64,000 nucleotides of DNA, from positions 53,153,445 to 53,217,444 of the forward strand of contig OX352772.1 in NCBI GenBank assembly GCA_947095535.1, in the 5' to 3' direction. This document shows, piece after piece, positions 1 through 13,939 of the stretch. This DNA comes from Poecilobothrus nobilitatus. Taxonomy: Eukaryota > Arthropoda > Insecta > Diptera > Dolichopodidae. A program made the position numbers and the translations under genes. How positions within the stretch are numbered: the first letter of the stretch is position 1; each line of letters begins with the position of its first letter. The notes under the pieces are model-generated. The model ran no database searches. It was not told the origin of the DNA and worked only from the letters and a program-made list of their open reading frames with translations.

Positions 1-1082
1 TTTAAAATACATACATTATAGAATATTATTATGTATTAATAAAACATTTATATATATATATATATATATATATTAGTAATAAGAAATTAATTAAAAGAAG
101 AAAAAAAAAAAACTAATGGTGCAATTCAATTAATAATTTTTAGATCTATTAATAATAATTATAAAAAAAAAGAAAAACAAAAAAAAAAACATATTAAAAA
201 CAAAACAAGCAAATAAAACAAATTGTTATATTATTATTTATATATTATTAATATCTATACATTATATGAAAATAAAATATATATATTTAATACAAAAAAA
301 AAGAAAAAAAAAAAAATTAATATGTCATATTGACATACTGATTAAAAATAAAATTTTATTCATCCTATAATATACATGAATTATATGATATTTATGCGTA
401 TATAAATATATATATAATATTATATATATTTATATGATATTAATAAATATAAAATGAAAATAAATTATTAAAAAATAATAAATTACCATATGAGTATAAT
501 AATGTATACATTAGTTATTGCTTTATTTATTAATTTTCTTTTTTTTTTCTATTTAAATATTTTTAATATTAATTTTTTCAAATTTATTATATGTTTTTTT
601 TTTTTTTTTTTTTTTTAAATATAAATATTATAATTTAAGCCATTTTGTTCTCGAATATAACATAATCATTATCTTATAATATTTCATATATTTTAAAATT
701 AATATGATTTTATCTTTTTTATATATAATTAATATAATAAAAATATGAATTTTTAAATTCCGATTTATAAACTTTAAAACATTCTTTATAACATTTATTA
801 AACATTTATATATATACCATTATTAGTATTTAAATTTAATTATAATCGATAAATTGGAAACAGTGGATAAAAAAATTGGTAATGTTCAATCATAATATCT
901 TCTTTTTTTTTTAAGATTTTAATATAAAGTATAAAAAAAAATATGATTTTCTATATTTCCGTGATTTCCAAAGTTGCGTTGCTGCGTACAAAAATTTTGC
1001 AAGATAAATTATTATAAATTTAAATAAAATTAAAATAAAATTGTATAAATTGAGTTTTGAGTTTTTCATTTAAATTTCCTTT

Positions 1083-1115
<33 letters not shown>

Positions 1116-2040
1116 GATGATTCGGTATTCACTTTATAAAACACAAGTAAATAAATATTATGGACAGACATAGGCTAATATCATTTTTATTAATTTCGTC
1201 CACCACCACAAAAAGAAAAAAATAGTACATATTTTTTCTATATAAATTGAAATATTATTTTAATAATAAAATTTTAAAATTAATTTAATTATATATTCGA
1301 ATATAATTTTAAATTAATTATTTACTATTATATTTATATTACCCTGTAAAAATAGAAACAATATAAAAATCATGCTATCAAATTATATTTAAATATTGAA
1401 AAATCAAATTTATTAATTTCATTTAAAAAAAAATTTAAAATGAAAAAATTAACAATCAATTAATCATTTTGATTTCTTAACTTAAAATCATTTAAACTTT
1501 AATTAATATACTATTAATAACTAATATACTATATAATTGTTTTACAATTAATTTAAGAATTCTGAAAGTTAACTTTTAGGAATTGTTATAATAATATATG
1601 TATTTTATAATTTTTAATTAAAATTAAAATCAGTTTCATAATGATTATTATAAAAATATATAGAAAAAAATGAATAAAAAAAACTCCAATTAATATCTAT
1701 TTAGAATTGCGTTAAATAAAACTTAAATTTATATATTGCTTAAATTTATAACTATACGCCCTTTTAAAGAACTATCAAGATCGGTTCAATACAGAACGAC
1801 TAATAATCATAATTCTTTTAAATTTTTCCATATTATTTTTCAAAAAAAAATCCAATAAAGAAATTTAAAATTAGTTAATTAAATCGAATTGATCAACAAT
1901 TATTCATACTATTTCAATACAATATGTCCCATTTATTATGTCCCACAGAGGATTTCTATTCTGTAAAATCTAATTCCACTTAAAAAAAAAAAAAAATAAA
2001 CTATAAAAAAATGACAAAATAAATCAAAAATTTTTCAATA
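1..2040. other. AT-rich DNA without recognisable gene
   Basis: Long A and T runs, TA tracts (for example near 50-75) and short chance frames only. No splice-bounded exon, RNA gene or transposon end was recognised. Confidence 0.6.
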
Positions 2041-2068
2041 TTCCTTAATTCGAAGTTTTAAATTTCGG

Positions 2069-2200
2069 ATGATATTCAAAATACCGACATTCAAAATTCC
2101 GACAATTCAAAATTCCGACATTCAAATCCCAATAATTCAAAATTCCGGCAATTCAAAATTCCGCCAGTTCAAAATTATGATATTCAAAATTCCGCTTTTA
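2069..2200. repeat. 16-17 bp minisatellite (AATTCAAAATTCCGACA-like)
   Basis: About eight imperfect tandem copies of a unit close to ATTCAAAATTCCGAC, with occasional 'ccaataattc' and 'ccggcaattc' variants. An open frame of 75 codons crosses it and gives a low-complexity Phe-Lys-Ile-Pro peptide. This follows from the repeat and is not evidence of a gene. A single core unit of the foldback-type family lies 0.5 kb downstream, so this array may be one arm of a decayed copy. Confidence 0.75.
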
Positions 2201-2679
2201 ATACAACAACCCCGACAATCCCCCTTTTTTAAATATTTCAAAAACGAAAAAGATATTAGAAGAAGAAGAGAAAAATTATTACGTTTAGAATTCTAAAACA
2301 ATATGAATTCTAAATATGGTATAAAAAGTACTTCAAATGCAGGGTGTTTTTAAAGAAAATTGAGTTTGAGGCAAAAATTTTGTGTTTTTTTTAAATCACT
2401 TCACACTTTCATAACTTTTTGATTGCTTATCATTTAAAAATAAAAATTATGGCACACACTTTTTCACAATTTACTATATACAAAATACAGCAAAAAATAA
2501 TTACCCAAAGAATAATTAAATAACACCGCAAAAATTGGGGCGTTATTCCATTTTTTCGCGGTCTTGTATCATTCTCTTTTTGGGACCTTTTTGCAAATAA
2601 AATAACCCCCAAAAAACATATTTTAGAGATTATTTCATTATTTTGAGGGGTTATTATTTCATTTTCATAATTATGAAGA

Positions 2680-2785
2680 GATTCTAATTCGGAATATCGC
2701 ATATACATATGTATGTATATGAAGATATTCTGGGAAAGGGGAATACCCTGATTTTGTAGCCAACTTTAAAATCCCTTCTGTTTTT
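2680..2785 (+). repeat. Single core unit of the foldback-element family
   Basis: Contains a CTAATTCGGAATATCGCATA-like segment, then TATTCTGGGAAAGGGGAATA and CCCTGATTTTGTAGCCAACT, then TTTAAAATCCCTTCTG. The same order recurs at 24100-24250, 28728-28880 and seven times in 43318-43900. No opposite arm was found, so this copy is probably truncated. Confidence 0.6.
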
Positions 2786-2789
2786 CGTG

Positions 2790-5335
2790 CAAATGTTGTG
2801 ATTAATTAATATATGCTGTTCAAGTTTTGTTACTAGATAACATCTTAAAAAAATTTCGAAAATTATTTAATTTTAATTTGGAGGATTTTTTGACTTTAAT
2901 GCGGGAATATTTAATTTTAAATTTGTTGTGTTATTTCATAATGATATAATCCACCAACTTTTTTGAGGGATTTTTTTTTTTTTTTTTTGCGGTACTATTT
3001 CCAGCAGCCTTTTGTTACATCTCTCTAAAGCAATCTATTCAAAAATTATTGATAATTTTTAATGAAATTCACTAAATTTCGAAAACAACCTTTGTTTGCC
3101 ATATTTGATCTTCTTCAGTATATAGTTATATGAGAAAATCAATTAAGAAAGTGTTAATTAAATTCTCCTTGGATCGTAAACATTTCTAATAGAAAAAATT
3201 TTTAGTTATACGGTCCTGTATACGGTCATATATATGATCCTTGCGACCAATTTTAAAATTACTAAAAAAAAATATTATTTAATAAAAGTCTAGGGGCTAT
3301 CATCATCCATAAAATTATCAAAAAAACATTTATACAAATAATGTTTCATTAAAAATCTAGTTTCTCTAGAAATCTTAATATAATTAAAATCAATATATTA
3401 GTCCTTGAACTATAAAACATTGAACTGATAAAAAAAAATCCTCAAATTAATCGAACTTTATAATTAAAATATTATGGAAAAAAAAAAAAAAAAGAATTAC
3501 TCTATAATATAATATTAGTCCTATAAGAGTCCTGTATTTACCGAACTTTAGTTTCAAATTCAAATCGTTACTTAAAACCAATATATAATAAATACATTTA
3601 TATATATATATACCAAAAAAAAAAAACTTTTTACAACAATTACAACCAACCATACAATGATAATAAAAATTTCAACCATTTCAAAAAAAAAAAAAAAGTT
3701 TTAATTAAACAAATGCTTTAAATTAGGCAAAATTTTGGCTGATCAAATTCAATAAAAAAAAAAAAAAAACCTTTTGAAAATATTTTCAATTTTAGATTTT
3801 TTGTCATATATAGAAACATTTTTGACAATTAGATAGCCGCACATTATTTAATTAGAAAACGAAAAAATAAAAAAAACAATTGCTTAATATTTGCCTTTTA
3901 CCAAACTAATACATACCTACATATATAATATATAATATTACTTAATTCTATATATATACATTAACATAGTACATAAATTTCAACAAAAAAAAAAAACAAA
4001 GCTATATAATGTACATAAACGCATAACTATACATTACAAAAATCTCCTAATAAGTATTTTAAACACTTTTAATTATATTTCAAACAATAAACAACATACA
4101 TACAATATTTAATAACAACAAAAAGGAAGTAAAATGTTAAAAAAAAAAAAAAAACAAAAAAAAAAAAATGCATTTTTAACTGCCGTGTGATGAATTGTTA
4201 CTTTCAGTTAAAAATTCATCAAATAAATACTTAATATAACAAAACTAACTAACATACATACATATTAATTGATTTAGACAAAATTATATAAATGCTAAAA
4301 TAAAAACATATTATATTAAATTTAATTACAAGTACACTATTTAAATGTTATTAAAAAATTAAATAACAGATAACAGATAAAAATAATAATAACAGGTTAA
4401 AATTTATAGTAATGGTTTCAAATAAAAACTACAAAAATAGCAAAATGAAAAAAAAAAAATTTTTAAAAATAAATAAATAAATATGCAAACCGTAAAAATG
4501 ACCTCAAAATATTGTTTATATCCTATAATTAATATTATCTTCTATAGAAATGATCAGTTTAGATTTAGATTTTTTTTTTTTTAACTAGCCCCGTTACCCA
4601 TTATTAACAACGGAAGTAAAACTTTTCGTTCTATTTTACTTTCTAGAATTTTAAAAACGAAAAATTGAAAATGAAAAAACTATAATAGGTTAATTTAATG
4701 ATTGGTTTGTGTCTATTATTGATTTTTTTTTTATTGGTTTGTGACTACAATAAATGATTTCGAACGATGATTTCACAAATAAGTAATTTATAGAAAAATG
4801 ACATGTACTATAATAGCTTTACTAGCTGACAACAGTTTCTTTTTTATTTTTTCCGTTTTTCTTATTTTTACATTTTTAATCCGTATGCCTAAAGTTTTTA
4901 CAATCTATACAGACAGAGATTTATGATTATAAGAGATTAATTTAAAGGATCATAAGAATTTTTCATATCATTGATACAATAATATGAATTACTGAAAAAA
5001 TTTCACTTAACATCAAATTTAATTGATATAATAACAAAGGAATTGAGTGTTTCAAATATTTGATACTACACATCTGGTTTATCGAAAATTATGGGTTAAA
5101 TTACGATGGTACGAAAAAAGGGTACACAAATGATCTTGAAATGTTGAAACTTTTCTTAAATTTCGATATTTCAATTTTTTTAATAAAATTTATTACCACA
5201 AATCAGCCTTCTTCTTAATTGATACCCCTTTATTAATTGTGATTTAAATAATCTTCCATAAAAATTCATTTTTATATAAAATTCAAATTTAGACAACTTT
5301 TTTTCGAAAATCTCTTTGATTGAAAATAATTTTTT
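2790..5335. other. AT-rich DNA without recognisable gene
   Basis: Poly-A and poly-T runs and short chance frames; no repeat family or gene was recognised. A short GC-richer patch (tagccccgttacccattat) lies at about 4586 with no identifiable context. Confidence 0.55.
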
Positions 5336-5339
5336 TAAC

Positions 5340-5510
5340 TGAATATGTATAAGGGGCTTCAGTTATACTATTAGCGTGAGTTACAGGCGCGTGTATGCGC
5401 TTAGAAGTAACTTAAATACAAATTCCATCCAATGGTTATTAAAAACGGTGCTTTCACGCGCATTTATTTTTCACCCTGGCGTAAAATCTGAAATTAAAAC
5501 TACTTTTGCT
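5340..5510. other. Unclassified GC-richer island
   Basis: About 170 bp with CpG-rich words (ggcgcgtgtatgcgc, ttcacgcgcatt, caccctggcg) in DNA that is otherwise strongly AT. No open frame, tRNA box or transposon end was recognised. It may be a fragment of a repeat not otherwise present in the window. Confidence 0.35.
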
Positions 5511-5938
5511 AGCATGTATTTCGAATATGCTGTTGGATTTTTTTAAACTAATTATTTTAGCTTAGTATCATTTGAAAAGTGCATGGTTTTGATATGGTTT
5601 TGTATAAGTTAATTTTTGGATATTTTTATTTTTTACATGGTGTTTTTCTGTCATTTATAAAAATTGTTTAAAAATTTTTAATGATCTTAATGTCACTTGG
5701 TGAAGTGAAGTCATTTTCGATGAAAAACTATCACAACATTTATCTTTCTTTATTTATGTGATTCACTGAAATCCTTTCCGTGAAAGAAGTTCCATTTTAA
5801 ATATGAAAATTTCACTTAACATGAATATTTAACTTAACGATAAGCTCATTTTAATATGTTTCCTCTTTAAAACACAATCAAAAATTATAACCTCAATAAA
5901 GTATGAAGGTGCAAGGGGTTGTTAAAATTTTTCACTAA

Positions 5939-6127
5939 GGGTCTCGGTGGCGTAGTGGGTAAAAGCGTATAAAATACACTGTAAACACCGAGGGAGAGTG
6001 GATTCCCACACATGTCGTAAGATTTATTCCCCCTTACGACGTTTACAGCCACACCTGAAAAGGAAAGGCTGTGTAATTTCCTATTCACATTTATGCGGCA
6101 AAGAAATGCATAAAACAAAAAAAAAAC
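5939..6127 (+). mobile_element. SINE-A copy 1, tRNA-derived SINE, near full length
   Basis: The head GGTCTCGGTGGCGTAGTGGG carries a good pol III A box (TGGCGTAGTGG). A worn B box follows near 5996-6012 (GTGGATTCCCACAC). The 3' domain contains inverted pairs: TGTCGTAAG with CTTACGAC, and TTACAGCC with GGCTGTGTAA. It ends in an A-rich tail (ATAAAACAAAAAAAAAAC). Five other copies in the window share this order (13811, 42168, 48250, 56218, 62101). Pol III transcription is inferred from the boxes. Confidence 0.85.
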
Positions 6128-7015
6128 AATTTTTCATCGACCAGAAATTTCAAGATTCCACTCGCAGGCTAAAATAAATTGGTAAGCGCATATAATACAC
6201 GCTGAAACTATAACAGCAGTCATCATATATAATTGCTTTATATTGAAAGTCAATAGTTTTTCCTCAAAGTTTGTATACATATGTTAATTTTCAAAGGATG
6301 TATTTCCGCCGATAGATTATATTTCATTATTTTAACAATTTTTTGGGACCTGTTATAATAGTAGTCTCTTTAAATTTACTTCTAGAATATTAATATCTAT
6401 TTTTTCCAATATTGAAATATTCTTTTGAACAATCCTAAATCGTAATCAAAACTGATCACCATTAAATTAAAACTATAAAAAGATATAAACAATTAAATAA
6501 ATGTCAACATGAATTTATTAGAAAAATAAAAGACAAAAAATATAATAGAAGGAAAATAAAAAATATTTTTAAAAATTAGGAAAACAATTAAAAAGTTTTG
6601 ATGCATATAATCATTTCTTTTTCTAAATATAGAAATAATATTGGTAGAAAATGAAAATTAATATAAACAAAAAATCAAAGTCAAAATAATTTTAGAAATT
6701 CTTTACATAAAAAAAATAAATATTGTAATTAGAATAAAGGTGAAATAATACTTCGCGTTTTTTTTTTTTATTAAGTCAAAAAGTATCTTTATACGGGGGT
6801 TATTTGTTTCATAAAATATTTATTAAATTCTTCATAAAGCCGCTCAAATTAGTTTTTTCTTTTTTTAGTTTTTTTTAGAGTTTTATTCTACAAATCGCTT
6901 TTTACTAAAATCATAATTTCTCGAATCTGAATTTATTTAGTTCTAATAATGAAAATAATGAAAATTAATGTTATATATAATGCAACAGGTTGAAAAAAAC
7001 ATAAAGACTATAGTT
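6128..7015. other. AT-rich DNA without recognisable gene
   Basis: No repeat family, RNA gene or long frame was recognised. Confidence 0.55.
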
Positions 7016-7480
7016 TGGTTGTCGATTGATTTCGATCTCCAGGATCGGTAGCTACACATGAAAGATTTCTGAGGCAAACCTGTTTGGTTTGTAAAGAAAC
7101 TGTTTAACTCTTACTGTTGGTAAAAAGACAAAGAAAATTCTAATAGGTATAGTAAAAACAAACCTATGCAGGGAATAAGGACAAGAGGCATAAACAGTAC
7201 TCCATATTCCCATACCAATGACCGATCTTAAAGGAGGAAAACCTTGGTATGAGGAATTCTGAGAGAGTTTCTCTGAAGTAAGATTATTCAACCAGGGATT
7301 AGATTAGGTTATGACGTGTAGATTAAGTCGATGGGACACTGTAAAAGATGAATGAAGCATTGTGCAGAGAAGCACAATGAAACGTAGGGGCTGGATGTAT
7401 GGGCAGTTTTAAGTCCGCCCTTCGAATCAACAACAATGGTTCTCCAAAAAAGAAGGTGCCTATTCTTGAGATAATCGGCC
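7016..7480. other. Unclassified mid-GC island, probably a decayed repeat
   Basis: About 460 bp with far less A/T homopolymer than its flanks. It includes a minus-strand open frame of 79 codons (7052-7291) without any recognisable domain, and words such as GATTAGATTAGGTTATGACG. Composition suggests an inserted element or retroposed fragment, perhaps a LINE 3' end, but no diagnostic motif was seen. Confidence 0.4.
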
Positions 7481-7604
7481 ATACTCAACTAAACGATAAT
7501 AAGATATTTATTACGAGATAAAAAAAAATATATTTTGCTATCTTGAAAATGGCTATTGAGATATGACAAAAATCATGATAAAATTATTCGAAATTGAAGA
7601 TAAA

Positions 7605-8031
7605 GGAACGTTCACATGGCATTTATGCTTGTGAATGCAAGATTTTGGTTGAAAATATATATCGTATTCATGAAATGCTCTCTCTTTCGCATATTTAAAA
7701 AGAAAAAAATGTTTGAATCCTCTGTAAGATGCAAAAAAGAAGCATATTATTCAAACGTCAAAACGTCAAATAATATATTTGTTTTTAAAATTGTTTTTTT
7801 TTTTTTGTTTTGTTTAAAAACGAAAAAAAAACCAAAATATATATTACATACTTAATTTCTTTATTTGAAATTCAAAATAATCGCTTTGTAATAACGTCAA
7901 AACAATAAAAGAAAAAAACAAATTCACCAGGTAAAATATGTCAAAATAAAAATTTGTCACTTACGGCAGCGAGCTGATGTAAAATATTCGTTAATACATG
8001 CATTCAACATGCATCCCATGTGAACGTACCC
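7605..8031. mobile_element. 427-bp MITE-like element with long imperfect TIRs
   Basis: The left end reads GGAACGTTCACATGGCATTT and the reverse complement of the right end reads GGGTACGTTCACATGGGATG. Both continue with a TGAATGCA.G word, so the inverted arms extend about 40-50 bp. A TAAA lies immediately outside each end (7601-7604 and 8032-8035) and may be a 4-bp target duplication. The interior is AT-rich with short CGTCAAAA words. The open frame at 7616-7855 is low-complexity and starts inside the left arm, so it is not credited. Superfamily unknown. Confidence 0.75.
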
Positions 8032-8035
8032 TAAA

Positions 8036-11000
8036 AGAAAAGAATGTATTAAAATCATATTTATTTCTGCAAAAAAAAAAAAATCCACTCATAACAGAAT
8101 GTTTAAACCTATAGTTACTTATATCGAAAACTTTATATAAAGAGATATACTTCTTTTAAAAAAGATAACCTGTATAATACATCTTAGAATTCACTTTTCT
8201 ATAATTGAAATTCAAAAATTATTAATTTACACATTTTATTCACTTTTACCCGAAAGCGGATATACATATTTTATGTTAAAACGAAGTTTATACATTTATA
8301 CAATATTTGTATTTAAGTGTTTATACAAATTTTAAGACAATCTAAAACTTATTAATTTATTAATTACAAAAAAAATACTCCCCCTGTATAAAGAAAAACT
8401 AATTGACTGATTTATGACTTAAAAAAAAAAAATAACAATAATAAAAAAAAACAAAACAAAATGAATAAAATAAATTTGATTAACAATATATACAGGGTAT
8501 ATTTGAATTTTACTAATAATAACAAAAGAAAACATGGTTTAATAAAATACTATTAATTAAATTTCAGATAAATTTTTTTTTTATTTTTATTTTTTTTTTT
8601 TTATTCTTTCTCTATACATAAATATTTAAATACATTAATAAATAATATATTTATATATAAATATATATGTACAAAAATATTGTTATATATATATATATTT
8701 TTTTTTTGTACTTTACAAATTTTTTTAATTTTTTTAATAAATTTTTTAAATTAATTAATAAAAATTTTTTTATATAAAATAAGAAAAAAATCATTTTTAA
8801 TTTTTGTCTTTTTTTTTTTTTTATTTTTATAAGAAAGAATAAAAAAAATAATATTAAAAATAATTAGAAATAAACATAACATTAAAATTAATTTACACGT
8901 CTTACACTAAATAGATTTTCTCGACAATCCTTTATATTTATATATATATATATATATTAATTGTATATCCTAGAATTTATATATATGTATATACGAATAC
9001 ATATACTATAATATGCTTTTATAAGTTTATTTTTTAAATAAAAAAAAAAAAAAAAAACTTGGTTTCAAATTAATAAATTACAATAAGTTATATTAAAATA
9101 TTCATTAATTTAAGAGTAAACAATAAACATCATAATCTTATTTCATAATATATTATGTATATTTATATTTAATTTATTCAATATTAATTATTTATTTAAT
9201 TTTCATTTTTTTTTTTTTTTTGGCCAATTTTAATTTTATTCTTTTCAATTTCAATCCAAAATAAATTATAAAACATCTAGAAAAAATTATTAATAAAAAT
9301 ATTTTCTACGAATATAGCAAACACGATAAATTTATTTTATATTATGTATATATAAAGAAAAAAATTTTATTTATATCGAGGTAATATTGAGATTTATCTA
9401 TTTGCTCATTTATTGACCTTCTTGCCTTATTAATTGCCTATTTTTAATTATTGTGGCTAAAAAATTAATCAAACTATACGATAAATTTATAAATTGAGAA
9501 ATTTTAGATTTTCTCTCTTTTTCCCGTTGAAAAAATTATTTAATTACAAAAAATATAGTGTAATTAAGATGATAAATAAGGTACAGTGCAATATAAATTC
9601 TCATTTTTAAATGAAACACCAAAAAAAAAAAAAAAAAAAAAATATCCACTACCTATTACTTTACCTTATAAAACGTTAAGATGAATTTCCAAAGTATTTT
9701 TTAAAAAAATTAAAGAAATATAAAATTGGCCAAAAAAATAATCATTTATATAATGTTTTGATTATTTTTATGTTTTTTTTTTTGTAATTAATTTTTTTTT
9801 TTTTTTTTTTATATTCTCTCATTTTATATTAATGTATAAAAATTAATACATATTTATTTTATTTTATTATAAATTCGAAATACACAAATATATCATTATA
9901 ACTAATAAGAAAAATATTTAAAATATGGAAAAAAAATTTTTTTAAAATCTTTTATTACCTAATAAAGTTCCTTTTAGAAGTTATGTTTTTTTTTTTTTGG
10001 GTTTCAATGAATTTAAAAATATATTTCGAATTTGCATTGAGCAATAAATATTATCCAAAGAATCTTATTTTTATCTTTTCGGTAAGAAAAATTAATATAT
10101 ATTTAATTACCGAATTGTTAGAACACTTACTTTAGTGTTAGTATATCATCTATCTATAAATTTTCTAACAAACTTCATAATTGTAACAATAGCACATCAA
10201 ATATAAACTTCTAAAAAAAAAAAAATTTTTTTTTTTTCACTAATATAACATATTTGGGCCATAAGTTACTGCCCTTCTTCTTCTCTAATTGTATAATATA
10301 CAAAATAAATATATTATTATTGTTCTATACAATTATATTTTAATTAAATTTAAAAAAACAAATTCATTATTAATTTTTTAGTATCATATTTTACATATTC
10401 ATTTTATGTTTTTGTAATTTCAAAATAAAAATTTTAATTATAATAATTAAATTATCAAATAAAAAATTAATAACAAAATTATTTATTATTGTGGAAGAAT
10501 ACAATCTACAATCGAAAATGAGTAAAGCAAAATATCTAAAATACAAAAAAAAAAAAAAAAAGAAAAAAGAATAAAAATTTTATATTTATAGCAAAATTAC
10601 AAACATAAAAAAAAAATTTAATTAAAAACAAAAAACAATTAATAAAAATTAAATAAAAATCAATAAATATTAAAACAAAAAAAATTAAATTTAAAATAAT
10701 ATTAAAAACATATTAATAATTTTCTTTTTTTTTACATATTATTTCGATTAAATTAAGAATATATTATATGTATAAATAAATATATATAATTATATTAATT
10801 TCTTATATTTATAAATATATTAACATGTATATATATATAGGTAACAATATATAAATATATATATCTATATATATATATATATTGATTTTGAATAGAAAAA
10901 AACTTGTTAAACTTTGTAAATAGAATAAAAAAATAAATTATATACATACAAAAATAAATTAAAAAAAAAATATTTAGAATAAAAAATTGTTTAAATTCAA

Positions 11001-12600
11001 TAAAAAAAAAAATATTAAAATTAAAAAAAAATCGTTAGATAAATTTAAACAAAAAAAAAAATCATTAAAAAAACATGTTTAAAAAGTTGAAATAAAATTT
11101 TAAAAAAAAATGCTAAATTCCATTTTAATAAATATTTATAAAAAATCATTTAATAAATAAAAGTGAAATAAATTTTTAAATATAAAAATTAAAAAAAAAA
11201 AGAAAAAAAAAAAATTAAATAAACAAAGTTAAATTAAAATTAAATAAATAAAAATAAAAACTAAATAAAATATAAAAAAAAAAAAAACAAAAAAAAGTGA
11301 TTAGAAATTGATAAATAAAATATTATATAATAAATTATTAAATCGAATAAATATTAATATCATTTTTTGTTATATAATAATCGATTATGATGATGATTAT
11401 TAAGAATATATTTAATTTTTAAAAAATTCCCGAATTTCACTTTTATATATTTTATTAAATAAAATTCAAGATTTTAATAAAATGCAAAATAATACAAAAT
11501 TTTAATTAATAATGAAAGTATATATGTATATATTAATTATAAATGTATATTTTCATTAAAAAAATTAATTAATTTGTAAAATTATATAATTGTTTTTTCT
11601 TTGCAAAATATTAAAATTAATATCTTTTTTTTTATCATCATTATTTTCGATTATTAAAAAAAAAGATTTAACTTTAAATCCATTTTTTATAAATTAATAT
11701 ATTATTAATAAACGTTATTTTGTTTTTTTTTTTTTTTCCTCTCTTATTTGTAAAATTTCATTGTATAAATTGAAAATAATTATAAAAAAACAAAAAAAAT
11801 TCAAATTAAAATCAATTTGAATAATCAATTTATAGGAATATTTTTTTTTTATCGAAATTTTAAAAATAATTAATTAAAAATTTGTTTTTAATGCTCTTTA
11901 CTCCATTCAGAATGTACTTTTATTAATGATTACAAAAAAAAAAAAACATTTAAAACCGTTATACTTTATATAATTTTATACTGTTATTTCGATTTAAAAA
12001 TAAATTTTATAAAATATTTAGTATAATAATTTTTTGTTATAATTTATTATACTTTTAATATTTTTTTATGAAATCGCCATTTTTATAATATTGTTAAAAT
12101 TTTAAAGATGAGAAGATCAAAGAAATATATAATTAAAAAATAAATTTTGAAATAAACTAATATATTTTACAATCGTAAAAAAAATGATCAGAGTTGTTAA
12201 CGGTTTTAAATTAATAATAATTTATTCATAAATATTTGCTATCATCATAGTATTATCGGATATACATCATATTTTAACCATTTCAATTTCCAAGTGGTTC
12301 GTTAAATACAAAAAATCTTACAGAAAAATAAATATAAAATTATTTTAAATTCTTATTCAAATTAAAAGCTTCGAATTATTTAAAAGTAAGTACGTTATTG
12401 ATAATGCATATCGAAAAAATTTGAAAAAAAATATAAATGAACCATGGGTTAATGTATAGTTTTTCTTACTGTTTAAATTTTATTAATGTCGGCCATTTTT
12501 ATTATTATTTTATAAATAAATTAAAAACGATAAATAAAATATTCCTAAAATAATGAAATTAATTTTATATTTTTTTTTTTTTAAATATATCCATGAATAC

Positions 12601-12639
<39 letters not shown>

Positions 12640-13268
12640 TATATTATATAAAATATAGTTTATAAAAAAAAAAATTTTAAATAATTAAATTTAAAAAAAA
12701 AATTTTGTATTCAAAATTAAAATTATATAGAAAATGTTAATAAATAAATTTATAATCAAAAAAAAAAAAAATTTAAAACCAAAAATAAATTGTTTCTTTT
12801 AATTTAATTTTTTTTTTTTTTTTACTATTATTAAACAAAATTATTTTCTATTTTTATTCATATAAAGAAAACAAAAAAAAAAACAAATAATATAAGCATT
12901 AAAAGCAATATTACTATATACTAAATTTAAACTATAAAAAAATTAAATTAAATAAAAAAAAAAAACAACACTAAATAAAATAATAATGCCATTAATGGAT
13001 TTGTTATATATTATAATATATTAATATTAACAAAAAACAAAATATACATATACATATATATATATATAGTAGAAAATATTATTTCAAAACAAAAAAAAAC
13101 AAAATGAATACAACATTTCCAAAATAAAATATAATAAAATACAAAAAAAAAAATATTTAAACATGACCTTTTATATTTATTACTTTATTATAAGAAAAAC
13201 ATTAGAATAGTCTAAAAAATAAAATATTTCTCCATCCAAGTGCACTGTTCACTTGCTAACTAGCTTGC
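8036..13268. other. Extended AT desert with poly-A, poly-T and TA tracts
   Basis: About 5.2 kb of almost uninterrupted A/T, including a long TA run at about 12602-12632 and many homopolymers of 10 or more bases. No gene or transposon structure was recognised. Confidence 0.65.
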
Positions 13269-13289
13269 AATTGACGATCATTGTCAATT
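13269..13289. other. Short hairpin
   Basis: AATTGAC and GTCAATT form a perfect 7-bp inverted repeat around a 7-nt loop. A related word (AATGTCAATA) follows about 15 bp later. No function can be assigned. Confidence 0.5.
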
Positions 13290-13810
13290 AGTATTATTTT
13301 TAATTGAAAATGTCAATACTGTATTTTTTAAACTTCATATACACTTACATTTTACTTATAAACTACAATACTTCATATACGAGCACTACAACACGACATA
13401 TATACATATATGTCATAAGAATAACAGCAAAAAAAATAATCCCAAAATAAAAGTTAAAATTGAATCAACTTTTTTTAGGCGGGAAAGAGAAAATTATTCG
13501 GTACTTTTTTGAGAAAAATGAGAAAATTCAAAATTTCGTATAACAAGCCTAAAACCTAAAAACAATGTATCCACAATCATATTCCAAATTAAATTTTACT
13601 CTAAATTAAATTAAATTTAAATGAATTTAAATTTTTTAAATTTCAAATATAAAAAAAAAAAAAATTTTTTAACATATAATTAATTTTTAAAATAAACAAA
13701 CAGCATAAAATCTGATGAGCTTTAATGAGTACAACACAATATTATCAAGCCAAAAAGTATAATGAATACGACATATTCGGTTGACATTTGACAGTTGATA
13801 TTCAAAATAA

Positions 13811-13939
13811 TTTTTTTTTTTTTTTAATGCATTTCTCTGCCACATAAAATGTGTACAGGAAATTAGACAGCCTTATCTGTTCTGTAAACGTGGCTGTAGG
13901 CGTGGCTGAAAATGTCGTAAGGGGAATAACTCTTCTTGG
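13811..13939 (-). mobile_element. SINE-A copy 2, 3' part only
   Basis: On the minus strand this is the SINE-A 3' domain: remnant CTTACGAC arm, GGCTGT hairpin arm, CCACAT box and a poly-A tail (plus-strand poly-T at 13811-13825). The tRNA-like head is missing. 5' truncation is expected for LINE-mobilised SINEs. Confidence 0.75.

Noticed and set aside
2069..2296. 75-codon protein gene
   Set aside because: The frame exists because the 16-17 bp minisatellite lacks stops. The peptide is a monotonous Phe-Lys-Ile-Pro/Asn-Ser repeat.
7605..8031. piggyBac-derived MITE
   Set aside because: The flank is TAAA, not TTAA, and the tips read GG...CC instead of CC...GG. Left unclassified.
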